From an uncultured Fretibacterium sp. (lineage in GTDB: Bacteria; Synergistota; Synergistia; Synergistales; Aminobacteriaceae), in NCBI GenBank assembly GCA_937915755.1, contig CALGGR010000147.1, positions 11,792-75,791 on the forward strand: a DNA stretch of 64,000 nucleotides, given 5' to 3'. The notes beneath the pieces are model-generated. The model made no database searches, was not told the DNA's origin, and saw only the letters and a program-made list of their open reading frames with translations. Made by a program: the position numbers and the translations under genes. Positions within the stretch are counted from its first letter, which is position 1. Each line of letters starts with the position of its first letter. Shown here one piece after another: positions 9,242 through 16,990 of this stretch.

Positions 9242-12200
9242 ATGGAAGCCAATCATGTAATCATATCGAAGGGGTTTAGGTTCTTGTTGGCAGCACTTGC
9301 TCCGTACATTGCGCGTGAGCTAAGGTCGGAGTATGGTAAAAACTGGTGGCAGGACGCTGTGATGAACACGCTCTATGAGGATCAGAAACGCGACCTTCCG
9401 CTGGCCGGGGACGAGAAGACGCTTGTGAATTCCCTCGACATACAGCGCTGTCTTCTGCTCTTTGCACTGAATTGGAAGTACGTTTTCAGCAAAAGACTCT
9501 CTATGGATCACAAGACGTGGGCGAACGAGCTTGTGGGTTTTCGCAATAAACTGGCCCATATAGGTGGACAGGATTTCAATGACGAGGACACATGGCGGGC
9601 ACTGGATACAATGTCGCGTCTTTGCGAACAGATAGATCCGGAGAACACTGAGAACATACGTGCTATGCTTCGCGAACTTCGCTACGGTCCGAACAGCGGC
9701 GCAACACTGAAGGCAAAGGCAGTCAAAAGCGTCGGCGTTCTCAACACGGGGATTGAAGGTCTTCCAAGCTGGCGGAAAGTTATTGAGCCCCATCCCGATG
9801 TGGCACAGGGACGTTACAAGAATGCCGAATTTGCCGCGGATTTGTCGCAGGTTGCAAACGGCGAGGGAAGCATTGAGTACCTTGATCCTGTGGAGTTCTT
9901 CAAGAGGACTTACGTTACGGAGGGAATAAAAGGGCTTCTTGTGCAGGGCTTGAAGCGCATGAGCGGAAGCGACGGAGAACCTGTAATACAGCTGAAAACG
10001 GCTTTCGGCGGCGGAAAAACTCACAGCATGATTGCGTTGTATCACACGATGCGGGGCCGCGTTTCCATTGAAAAGATACCAGGCGTAAAACCCGCTTTGG
10101 AGGAGGCGGGGGTATCGTCTCTCCCGAAGGCAAATGTGGCCGTTCTTGTGGGAACTGCGATGGACCCCACAAAGGCACGAAGACCTCAGGATTTTCCCGG
10201 AATAACCATCAACACCATATGGGGAGAAATGGCGGCGCAGCTGGCAAGGAATGCCGGGAACCCAAAGCTCTACGATTATTATGTGAAGGAATCTGACAAG
10301 AAAGGCGTATCTCCCGGCTCCAAAGTGCTTAAAGACCTCTTCAATGCCTGCGGTCCATGCCTCATTCTTATGGACGAGATTGTGGCCTACGCGAGAAAAT
10401 TGCGCGACGAGAAAGACCTTCCTGCTGGAACTTTCGACAACTTCCTTTCCTTCATTCAAGAGATAACTGAGGCCGCCCGCATCAGCAAGAACAGCATGGT
10501 CGTAGCCTCGATACCGGAGTCTAACATCGAGATTGGAGGCGAGAGCGGGCAAAAGGCACTTGATGCTATTGAGCATATCTTCGGACGAATGGAGTCCATT
10601 TGGAAGCCTGTTGCTGCAAACGAAGGCTTTGAGGTCGTCCACCGCCGGCTTTTCCTTGACTGCAAGGACGATGCTGCCCGTGAGTTAGTAGCCGACAGCT
10701 TCAGCAAAATGTACGCGGATAACCTGAGCGACTTCCCCATTGAGGCACGTGAGGTGGAGTATAGGAACCGTATAATCTCCTGTTACCCTATACACCCTGA
10801 GATATTCGACCGTCTCTATGGCGATTGGGCTACACTGGAGCGTTTTCAGCGGACGAGAGGTGTTCTGCGCCTTATGGCCGCCGTTATTCATGAGCTGTGG
10901 ATGGGGGACGATGCCAGTGCACTTATCATGCCAGGCTCTATTCCATTGGATGTTTCCAATATACGCGACGAGTTGATACGTCATTTGCCTGAGGGATGGA
11001 ACGCCATTATCGACAAGGAGATAGACGGAAAGAACTCCATCCCGTATCAAAAGGATATAGAGGTTCCGCGTTTTGGGAACAAGCTCGCGGCACGGAGGGT
11101 GGCGAGGACAATCATGCTCGGAAGTGCTCCGACAAGCAGACTCCAGGCTGTCAGAGGCATTGAGAAGTCGCGTATCAGGCTCGGGGTTGTTCAGCCGGGG
11201 GAAAACATAGCGGACTTCAACGACGCTTTGGGGACATTGCAGGGAGCATTGGCCTACCTTTACACTGACTCGCCGGGGAACAGATTTTGGTACGACACAA
11301 GGCCTACTCTGCGAAAGACGGTCGATGACAGAGCAACTCAGATTTCCGATGAGGACGCTGAACAGGAAATAAAGGACAGGCTTAGGAGAATCCGTAAAGA
11401 GAAGCCCTTCGCCGGGATTCATATCTGCCCTGCATCGTCGCTTGATGTTCCCGACGAACAAACCGTAAGGCTGGTTATACTTGGACCGGACGACGAATAC
11501 AATATGTCGCAGAAAGAGGATAACGCTGCAATAAAATCATGCGAGGATATTCTGAACAACCGCGGCAGCTCACCGAGGATGTACCGAAATATGCTGGTGT
11601 TCGTTGCACCAGATCAAGAGCAAATGTCCAGCCTCAAAAAGGAAATCAAACTTTATCTTGCATGGAAGTCCATTGAGAGGGACAGAGAGGTATTGAACTT
11701 GGACGCTGCCCAGAACAGAGAGACTAAAGAAAATCTCAGTCGTTATAACAACAATGTAGATTCACGCATCCAAGAGACTTGGTGCTGGCTTCTTGTGCCT
11801 TATATCGACGTGGCTGTCAGCTTAAAAAAGACGCTCTGGGAAAGCTGCAGGATCAGCGGCGGAGCAGATACGATTGTCGCCAAGTCAGCGAGAAAGATGG
11901 AGTATGAAGAATCGTTGATTACGCAATGGAATCCTGTTCACCTGAAAGCACAGTTGGACGAGTTTCTTTGGAAGGATTGCAATGACATCGCTGTCAAGAG
12001 ATTGTGGGAATGCTTTTGCTCTTACTGTTATCTTCCGAGACTGGCGAATTATGAGGTCTTGGAAAATGCAATCTTGTCCGGCCTGACTTCCACAAAATAC
12101 TTCGCTCTGGCAGAGGGGAAATCCGAAGACGGCAAATATCTTGACATCAAATACAACTGTTCATCAGGCACTGTCAACAAATCAGCCTGTCTGGTCAAAA

Positions 12201-12565
12201 TAGATGCAGCAATGAAACATATTGGAGATAAAGCCTCTGATGTCCCGGGCAACAATCATGGCAGCAACACAAACGCAGACGATACCGCAGGCAAAAATGG
12301 AAATGTCAATGTTCCAGAGCCACATGAGCCGAAGAACACTCGCTTTTTCCTGTCCGCGCCGTTGGATAACACGAGGATTAACAGGGACGTTCAGAAGTTA
12401 GTCGAGGAAGTTATCTCGCACCTGACATCCATTGATAACGGAAAGGTGGAGGTTTCGCTGGAAGTTAACATGGTAGTTCCTGACGGTGTTCCGCAGTCTG
12501 TAGTCCGAACTGTTTCCGAGAACTGCAACACGTTGAAATTTACGAACTTCTGGTTTGAGAAATAG
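9242..12565 (+). CDS. DUF499 ATPase with N-terminal Swt1-type HEPN domain
   Basis: A 1107-residue protein with GGGAGGG as ribosome site. Residues about 1-125 resemble the Swt1-family HEPN domain and contain FRNKLAH with R101 and H106, the R-x4-H arrangement of HEPN ribonucleases. The ATPase core has Walker A FGGGKTH (K259) and Walker B CLILMDEI (D378, E379), as in DUF499. Residues around 1010-1030 form a low-complexity Gly/Asn linker before a C-terminal domain of about 80 residues. Paired with the upstream DUF1156 methylase, it is the likely motor or effector of a restriction-like or abortive system. Whether the HEPN site cuts RNA is inference. Confidence 0.88.
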   Translation: MEANHVIISKGFRFLLAALAPYIARELRSEYGKNWWQDAVMNTLYEDQKRDLPLAGDEKTLVNSLDIQRCLLLFALNWKYVFSKRLSMDHKTWANELVGFRNKLAHIGGQDFNDEDTWRALDTMSRLCEQIDPENTENIRAMLRELRYGPNSGATLKAKAVKSVGVLNTGIEGLPSWRKVIEPHPDVAQGRYKNAEFAADLSQVANGEGSIEYLDPVEFFKRTYVTEGIKGLLVQGLKRMSGSDGEPVIQLKTAFGGGKTHSMIALYHTMRGRVSIEKIPGVKPALEEAGVSSLPKANVAVLVGTAMDPTKARRPQDFPGITINTIWGEMAAQLARNAGNPKLYDYYVKESDKKGVSPGSKVLKDLFNACGPCLILMDEIVAYARKLRDEKDLPAGTFDNFLSFIQEITEAARISKNSMVVASIPESNIEIGGESGQKALDAIEHIFGRMESIWKPVAANEGFEVVHRRLFLDCKDDAARELVADSFSKMYADNLSDFPIEAREVEYRNRIISCYPIHPEIFDRLYGDWATLERFQRTRGVLRLMAAVIHELWMGDDASALIMPGSIPLDVSNIRDELIRHLPEGWNAIIDKEIDGKNSIPYQKDIEVPRFGNKLAARRVARTIMLGSAPTSRLQAVRGIEKSRIRLGVVQPGENIADFNDALGTLQGALAYLYTDSPGNRFWYDTRPTLRKTVDDRATQISDEDAEQEIKDRLRRIRKEKPFAGIHICPASSLDVPDEQTVRLVILGPDDEYNMSQKEDNAAIKSCEDILNNRGSSPRMYRNMLVFVAPDQEQMSSLKKEIKLYLAWKSIERDREVLNLDAAQNRETKENLSRYNNNVDSRIQETWCWLLVPYIDVAVSLKKTLWESCRISGGADTIVAKSARKMEYEESLITQWNPVHLKAQLDEFLWKDCNDIAVKRLWECFCSYCYLPRLANYEVLENAILSGLTSTKYFALAEGKSEDGKYLDIKYNCSSGTVNKSACLVKIDAAMKHIGDKASDVPGNNHGSNTNADDTAGKNGNVNVPEPHEPKNTRFFLSAPLDNTRINRDVQKLVEEVISHLTSIDNGKVEVSLEVNMVVPDGVPQSVVRTVSENCNTLKFTNFWFEK

Positions 12566-12676
12566 CGAGAATTAATCGAAGGGCGGGGCTGACCTACCTG
12601 ATCTTTATCATAACTTGCAAGAAGATTACAACCTCTATAAGTGTGATATATATCGCGAATCATAGTATAGCTTAAA

Positions 12677-12982
12677 ATGACGGAAGAACAGAGATTAGAT
12701 AAAAACCACCGAATACGCGAAAAGGGTAAACATACAAGAGAAAAACGAAAGTCTCAAGTTTATCTCGCATATCGCGTGAAAATTGATGTGAACGGATTCA
12801 CAGCCCTGATATACGCGGCATACTGCAGGTGCAAATACACTTGGGACATCATAGAGTACTTAATCGAACACGGAGAAGACGCTCAGATTTATAACACCAT
12901 CAAGAACGGTTGGAAGACTGTGAATTTCCTCAAAATTCGCCCCAACCAGTCAAAAGAAAGAGTACGTTCACTCTTACAGTAA
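12677..12982 (+). CDS. Small ankyrin-like protein (possible remnant)
   Basis: 101 residues. A basic N terminus (many Lys/Arg) runs into DVNGFTALIYAAYCRCKY, one ankyrin repeat, and ends in KERVRSLLQ. The repeat half is clearly related to the end of the frameshifted gene at 13267-13799 (LIYAAMSRCGY, IEYLVEHGAD, KKRVISLLQ). No ribosome site precedes the ATG, so it may be the tail of a truncated ankyrin gene rather than a complete one. It follows the DUF499 gene after 111 bases that contain nothing I recognise. Confidence 0.45.
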   Translation: MTEEQRLDKNHRIREKGKHTREKRKSQVYLAYRVKIDVNGFTALIYAAYCRCKYTWDIIEYLIEHGEDAQIYNTIKNGWKTVNFLKIRPNQSKERVRSLLQ

Positions 12983-12996
12983 CAGGAGGCATAAGC

Positions 12997-13263
12997 GTGC
13001 AAGAAGACGAAGCGAGAAGCCTGCTTTACAGTTTGTGTGAAGGACCAATTTTCAGCGACACTTTGCGGGAACTGAGACTCGTATTACGTGAACATGGCAA
13101 CCTCTCCAACAGCACTGACTACGATGATTGGGCGTACGAGTCCCATACACCCTTTGAAGACTGCATAGAAAGTTTCATGTGGGACGAAAGCGAGGAGAGG
13201 TTCGAGGCCGTGAAGATGATTGTTGACGCGGGGGCGAAGTCTTACGAATGGTATGATGATTAG
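12997..13263 (+). CDS. Small ankyrin-like protein, GTG start
   Basis: 88 residues. The GTG at 12997 is chosen over an ATG at 12910 because AGGAGG lies 8 bases before it and the upstream codons overlap the preceding gene. The sequence TPFEDCIESFMWDESEERFEAVKMIVDAGAK matches TPLMSCIRSWKNRNDCNFEAVKFLVEA in the next gene, so the two are paralogues covering an N-terminal half of a degenerate ankyrin unit. Acidic and probably cytoplasmic. Function unknown. Confidence 0.6.
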   Translation: MQEDEARSLLYSLCEGPIFSDTLRELRLVLREHGNLSNSTDYDDWAYESHTPFEDCIESFMWDESEERFEAVKMIVDAGAKSYEWYDD

Positions 13264-13266
13264 AAC

Positions 13267-13799
13267 ATGGACAACATTGTATATATCCCGATTATAAGGC
13301 CGGAGAATATTCCCGTTGTTGGTGAGAATGTCTATAAGGGCATTTACGCTTCCAAGATTTCGCGCTACATTGTCAGGAATTATGCGGCGAATCATCCTCA
13401 TATCCGCGAGCTTTGTGCCAGAAGCATGAAAGTTGATGAACTCGCGCTGATGAAGATGCTTTTTCCTGACGGTGAGAGACTGAATTCCTATGATGATGAG
13501 GGAATGACACCGTTAATGTCATGCATTAGGTCATGGAAAAACAGGAATGACTGCAACTTTGAGGCCGTGAAATTTCTTGTCGAGGCTGAGGATGATGTCA
13601 AAATCATGACAACAGATTTATCCCCTTGATATACGCGGCAATGAGCAGGTGCGGTTACGCGGGAAAGATGATAGAGTATCTTGTGGAACACGGAGCGGAC
13701 ATCAACGCTACATTCGACGCAGAAGGCACTAGGGCAATAGACATTCTGAGGCAGAACATGACTTCGGAAAAGAAACGTGTGATTTCACTTTTACAATAA
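13267..13799 (+). pseudogene. Ankyrin-repeat gene interrupted by a frameshift
   Basis: The first 120 codons (start 13267) end in MTTDLSP at a TGA at 13627-13629. In another frame the sequence continues without a break as RFIPLIYAAMSRCGYAGKM, then IEYLVEHGADINA, then SEKKRVISLLQ and a TAA at 13797-13799. The joined product would be a normal two-repeat ankyrin protein of about 176 residues with the consensus order D-N-R-x-x-x-P-L-I-Y-A-A. The shift lies near 13603-13610. Either a real mutation or a one-base sequencing error; raw reads would decide. Starts three bases after the preceding gene. Confidence 0.7.
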
Positions 13800-13819
13800 A
13801 TACTAGGAGGAAGATTATT

Positions 13820-14539
13820 ATGACAGACAGAGAAGCATTAGAGATGTTCCTGAATTGCGAGCTAGGTTACCCCGATGAAGTTTTCGACAAGTTTATCAAT
13901 CTGGAAGGTGCAATGTGCTACACGCATTATGACGCTCCAGACGCTGTTTATGTTCCAGGAAAACGCAAGGACAGAGTGCTTCTTGTGGCACATGCTGATA
14001 CAGTGTTCTGTGTTCCGGGTAAGCACAAGGTCATTCTCGACGGCGACACCTATAGGAGTGGGAGCGGTGATTACGGGCTCGGTGCTGATGACCGTGCTGG
14101 CTGCGCGATATTGTGGCTGCTGAAAGATTCGGGGCATTCCCTGCTTGTTACGAATGATGAGGAAATCGGATCTCTTGGCGCGGCTAATATCAAGGACATC
14201 CACAAGGAGTTGTTCGAGGAGCTTAACGGCCATCAGTACATTCTTGAGTTTGATCGCAGACACGCGAGGGACTACAAGGTCTACAATATTCCTGTTACTG
14301 ATGAGTTCAAGCGTTTCATCGAGGGCAGCACCGGCTACACTGAGGCCGACAGATACTCGTCAACTGACATTACTAGATTATGCAGAAAAATCTGCGGGGC
14401 TAATCTCAGCGTGGGCTATTATAGAGAACACCACGAAGACGAATACCTTGTCTTCACTGAATGGCTGAACACCCTGAACATTGCGCGTGAAATGCTTGAA
14501 GGGGAACAGAAGAAATTCCCGCTTAAAGTTTCAGCATGA
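13820..14539 (+). CDS. M20/M28-like zinc metallopeptidase
   Basis: 239 residues with AGGAGG at good distance. The co-catalytic metallopeptidase pattern is intact: AHADTV (H58, D60), GLGADDRAG (bridging D90/D91), NDEEIG (E114, E115), EFDRR (D145) and GYYREHHEDEY (H204 or H205). It lacks a signal peptide and the dimerisation insert of standard M20 enzymes, so it is a compact, single-domain member. Expected to act on a short peptide or acyl-amino acid in the cytoplasm. It ends the ankyrin cluster on the same strand; whether it belongs to the defence genes upstream is unknown. Confidence 0.7.
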   Translation: MTDREALEMFLNCELGYPDEVFDKFINLEGAMCYTHYDAPDAVYVPGKRKDRVLLVAHADTVFCVPGKHKVILDGDTYRSGSGDYGLGADDRAGCAILWLLKDSGHSLLVTNDEEIGSLGAANIKDIHKELFEELNGHQYILEFDRRHARDYKVYNIPVTDEFKRFIEGSTGYTEADRYSSTDITRLCRKICGANLSVGYYREHHEDEYLVFTEWLNTLNIAREMLEGEQKKFPLKVSA

Positions 14540-14627
14540 CAGTATAGCTTTCGGGGAAATTGCCGCGAAAAGTGTCATACATGATTTCAGTTTCAACGCG
14601 TCAATTTCTCCTATTCACGGTAAAGTC

Positions 14628-15403
14628 TCACTCGGCTAAAATCGAGCGCTTGCTCCACGGGCTGTTATTGTTCTCGTCTATACGGAAAGGCTGTGTCACA
14701 AGCTGACTGTCCGCGATCACCGTGAGATCGTCTGCGTCCGTTGCTGCTTTTGCCTCGATGGAAGATGCTTCGGCTTCAAGTTCTTGGGCCTTGTCCGTGA
14801 TTTCCGCGCACCAGTTGTAGAAGCCCCTCCAGCAGTCAACGCTGAACTCCTCGTCAGTCTGCCGCCCGTTGCCGGTTACCTCTGCTTTCGCTGTCGTGTC
14901 AACGTCCTCAATACTGATTATGTCTCCGCTCTAGTTGTAGACTATTACCTTGTCGCCGGAAATCTCTGTGTTTCTGTTTGTACTTGGTGATACTTTGTCG
15001 GGATCGGCTTCACTGTCTCTGACACTTACGGCACTCATGTGAGTAGAACGGAAGGTGAACGTGTGCCGTCTTCCGTTGAGGCTTCGTTTTGCGAACGCTA
15101 CAAGCTCGAAGTGTCCGCTGGGGACTTCGTTCTCGTCAAGAACGTATTGATGAATGATTCATCTGGGTAGACGAGAAGGAATGTCTCTTCGTTGTCGTAA
15201 GCCTCTTTGACCGCCTCAGCATTGAATGTAACGAGCTGAGCCAATGGTCTCATGGCTTCACGTTCTGTTTCGTCCTGTATGTTTTCGAGGGACTGGTTGA
15301 CTTCGTCTTCGGTACTGAGATGTGTTTTCAGGCGGGACTCAATGCTTTTCTGGTCGTTTGTTGTAACTCCCCCCTCCCGCGTTGCTGGAACCGCTGCCTC
15401 CAC
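14628..15403 (-). pseudogene. Broken gene of unknown function (frameshift plus amber stop)
   Basis: From a GTG at 15403 the minus strand reads 101 codons to a TAG at 15098-15100. Near 15145 the coding sense moves to another frame, continuing as LDENEVPSGHFELVAFAKRS and on through HTFTFRSTHMSAVSVRDSEAD. An in-frame TAG follows VIVYN near 14933, then the frame is open again (WRGFYNWCAEITDKAQELEAE, DSQLVTQPFRIDENNNSPWS) to a TGA near 14637. Both breaks indicate a dead gene. The hydrophilic product with a coiled-coil-like end is not recognised. No start of its own with a ribosome site is visible, so the 5' end may also be missing. Confidence 0.55.
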
Positions 15404-15501
15404 TGGGGTTTCCCGGCTAATCTAGCGTTCCCAGTCCGAGATATATATCGGTGGTTATTCCTCATAACACATGAAAACGCTATAGAAGTTCGCGCGTTAT
15501 G
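15404..15501. other. Short spacer without a gene
   Basis: About 100 bases between the broken gene and the left copy of the terminator-bearing repeat. A TAG stop just upstream of the GTG at 15403 closes the frame there. I see no gene or clear promoter. Confidence 0.4.
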
Positions 15502-15549
15502 ATAAAAATCCCCCCTGCCTCTGAGACAAGGGGGAACTTTCTTACTTCC
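15502..15549 (-). terminator. Left copy of a 48-bp direct repeat carrying a terminator
   Basis: On the minus strand CCCCCTTG pairs with CAGGGGGG across a 9-base loop and is followed by ATTTTTAT, a good Rho-independent terminator for the Synergist-CTERM gene. The whole 48 bases, including a TAAG-preceding GGAAG that does not belong to this gene, recur at 16942-16990 with a single one-base indel. Confidence 0.85.
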
Positions 15550-15552
15550 GCT

Positions 15553-16287
15553 TTAGCTTCTTGACTTTCTGAGAGTAACTAGGGTTGCGAGCGCGAGAAT
15601 TGCGAGACCTGAGTTACAGCCTCCGCCTCCTCCTGAGCCTGAGACACCTTCGGGGTTGTCATCGCCGTTGTCGGTCTGACCGTTGTTGTTGGTGTTATCG
15701 CCGGTATTGTTGCCAGTGTTGCCGTTGGCGTTGTCACCGTTGTCTCCTGTGTCGTTGTTATAGGTATTGCCGTTTCGCTTGAGCCAGTCCTCAAAGCTCA
15801 TGTTGCCGTTATTGTTGTCGGTGTTACCTCCTGTCTTGTCCCCAGTGTCTCCGTCCGTGTTGCCGTTGGTGTCGTTACCGGTGTTATCTCCTGTATTGTT
15901 GCCAGTATCATCGCCGGTGCCACCATCTGTGTTTCTCGCAGGCAGAATCCTTATTGTGAACGAGTCGAAGCCTTCCTCATATAACTCAGTCATAAGGTTT
16001 TCTCCGGTAACAGACACATTGAAAGTGTAAGTTCCTTCCTCCGTAGGTTTACCTTTGATCTTGACATCATTCACCACTATCTCATAATGACAACCTGGAG
16101 GAAGTTGTCCTCCTACACTCACTGACACATGCCTACCCAGTGTAGTCATTTTTACCGCTGCATCTAATTCCTCGCCAACATAACCTGTACTCTGTCCACT
16201 AAACATCAATGTGAATCTAGCCCAAGCTCCCGAAGCCATAACACTCATGAGCATTACAGCCAACACCATTACCGCGTACTTCTTCAT
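15553..16287 (-). CDS. Secreted protein with Synergist-CTERM-type sorting tail
   Basis: 244 residues. The ATG at 16287 has GGAGGG seven bases upstream. Signal peptide MKKYAVMVLAVMLMSVMASGAWA, then a roughly 100-residue domain that resembles a putative-Ig/cadherin-like fold (GYVGEELDAAVKM, GGQLPPGCHYEIV, KGKPTEEGTYTFNVSVTG). A long Gly/Asn/Asp/Thr-rich repeat (GNNTGDNT type) follows, with one structured island MSFEDWLKRNG. The end, SGSGGGGGCNSGLAILALATLV plus LRKSRS, fits the Synergist-CTERM sorting signal: Gly-Cys motif, hydrophobic helix, basic tail. Expected to be surface-displayed after processing. The spacer is probably a flexible stalk. This tail is the main taxonomic clue in the window. 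Confidence 0.85.
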   Translation of the reverse strand: MKKYAVMVLAVMLMSVMASGAWARFTLMFSGQSTGYVGEELDAAVKMTTLGRHVSVSVGGQLPPGCHYEIVVNDVKIKGKPTEEGTYTFNVSVTGENLMTELYEEGFDSFTIRILPARNTDGGTGDDTGNNTGDNTGNDTNGNTDGDTGDKTGGNTDNNNGNMSFEDWLKRNGNTYNNDTGDNGDNANGNTGNNTGDNTNNNGQTDNGDDNPEGVSGSGGGGGCNSGLAILALATLVTLRKSRS

Positions 16288-16302
16288 GGTAAAACCCTCC
16301 AT

Positions 16303-16579
16303 TCATGATTTATGTTGCCTAAAACGCCTGTAACACACATGACCATTCTGCCTAGAATCAAGATCACTTCCCTGCATAGATTTCTAGTATCGAAAGGCTA
16401 TATATTTCCTGCTTTCTAGCCGAGAATATACTTTTATTAGTCTTCAAAACTAGGATTGTATGAAGAATATAAACCATTTTTTCATCATTGTCAACTAATT
16501 TTAGCATTGTCAAGGCCTCTCTCTAGGATTAAATTCCATTGTATAGCCTAGTCATCAAAGTTTATATTTTATAAAAGAG
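16303..16579. promoter_or_regulatory. A/T-rich divergent intergenic region with repeated short motifs
   Basis: 277 bases between the Synergist-CTERM gene and the XRE regulator. CATTGTCAA occurs at 16486-16494 and 16505-16513 (19-base spacing, about two helical turns), and CTAGGATT occurs at 16450-16457 and 16523-16530. Such paired sites close to an XRE gene are plausible operators for autoregulation. No RNA gene is seen. Confidence 0.35.
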
Positions 16580-16588
16580 GTGAATAAT

Positions 16589-16945
16589 ATGATTGACGGA
16601 AATTTGCTCAAAGCATTAAGACGGGAAAAAGGACTCAGCCAAGAAGAATTAGGCGACCTTGTAGGCACTGAAGGGAATCTTGTATCACGCTGGGAACGCG
16701 GCACATCAACTCCAAGCCTCCATTACATGCACAAACTATCCGAAGTGTTCGACAAACCTGTGGATTATCTCATGAAGGGTGAAAGCTCCGACATCAAAGA
16801 ACGCTCCGTAACAGAGAACAGAGGCGTACTAGTTTTCGAGACAGACGGCCAGAGACTCGAAGTCCCCGCAACCCTCGCTTTCGCAAAACAATTCTGGGAG
16901 CGCGTTGACAGAATGATCGACATCAGCATTGCCGCAAAGCAATAA
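16589..16945 (+). CDS. XRE-family transcriptional regulator
   Basis: 118 residues from the ATG at 16589 (AAAGAGGTG upstream; an in-frame GTG at 16580 is part of that site). Residues 3-62 are a Cro/C1-type helix-turn-helix (LLKALRREKGLSQEELGDLV, SRWERGTSTPSLHYMHKLSEVF). The C-terminal part (VFETDGQRLEVPATLAFAKQFWERV) is a short predicted dimer region. It ends exactly in the right copy of the 48-bp repeat. Similar to small phage- or TA-type repressors; its target may be the divergent secreted-protein gene. Confidence 0.85.
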   Translation: MIDGNLLKALRREKGLSQEELGDLVGTEGNLVSRWERGTSTPSLHYMHKLSEVFDKPVDYLMKGESSDIKERSVTENRGVLVFETDGQRLEVPATLAFAKQFWERVDRMIDISIAAKQ

Positions 16946-16990
16946 AAATCCCCCCTGCCTCTGAGACAAGGGGGAAACTTTCTTACTTCC
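16942..16990 (-). terminator. Right copy of the 48-bp direct repeat: secF terminator
   Basis: Same stem-loop as at 15502-15549 with the T-run on the minus strand, directly after secF. The repeat extends into the last codons of secF (GGAAGTAA), which shows this is the original copy and that the one at 15502 was derived from it. Confidence 0.88.

Noticed and set aside
9320..10642. 440-codon open frame on the minus strand
   Set aside because: Lies fully antisense to the DUF499 gene, which has clear ATPase motifs. The antisense product has no recognisable domain and is rich in unlikely residue runs.
10685..11461. 258-codon open frame on the minus strand
   Set aside because: Antisense shadow of the DUF499 gene, without ribosome site or domain.
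14784..14990. 68-residue open frame on the plus strand
   Set aside because: Antisense to the readable remains of the broken minus-strand gene; no ribosome site.
15660..15940. Regularly spaced short repeats that could look like a CRISPR array
   Set aside because: The repeats are in-frame Gly/Asn/Asp/Thr codons of the Synergist-CTERM protein; there are no unique spacers of constant length.
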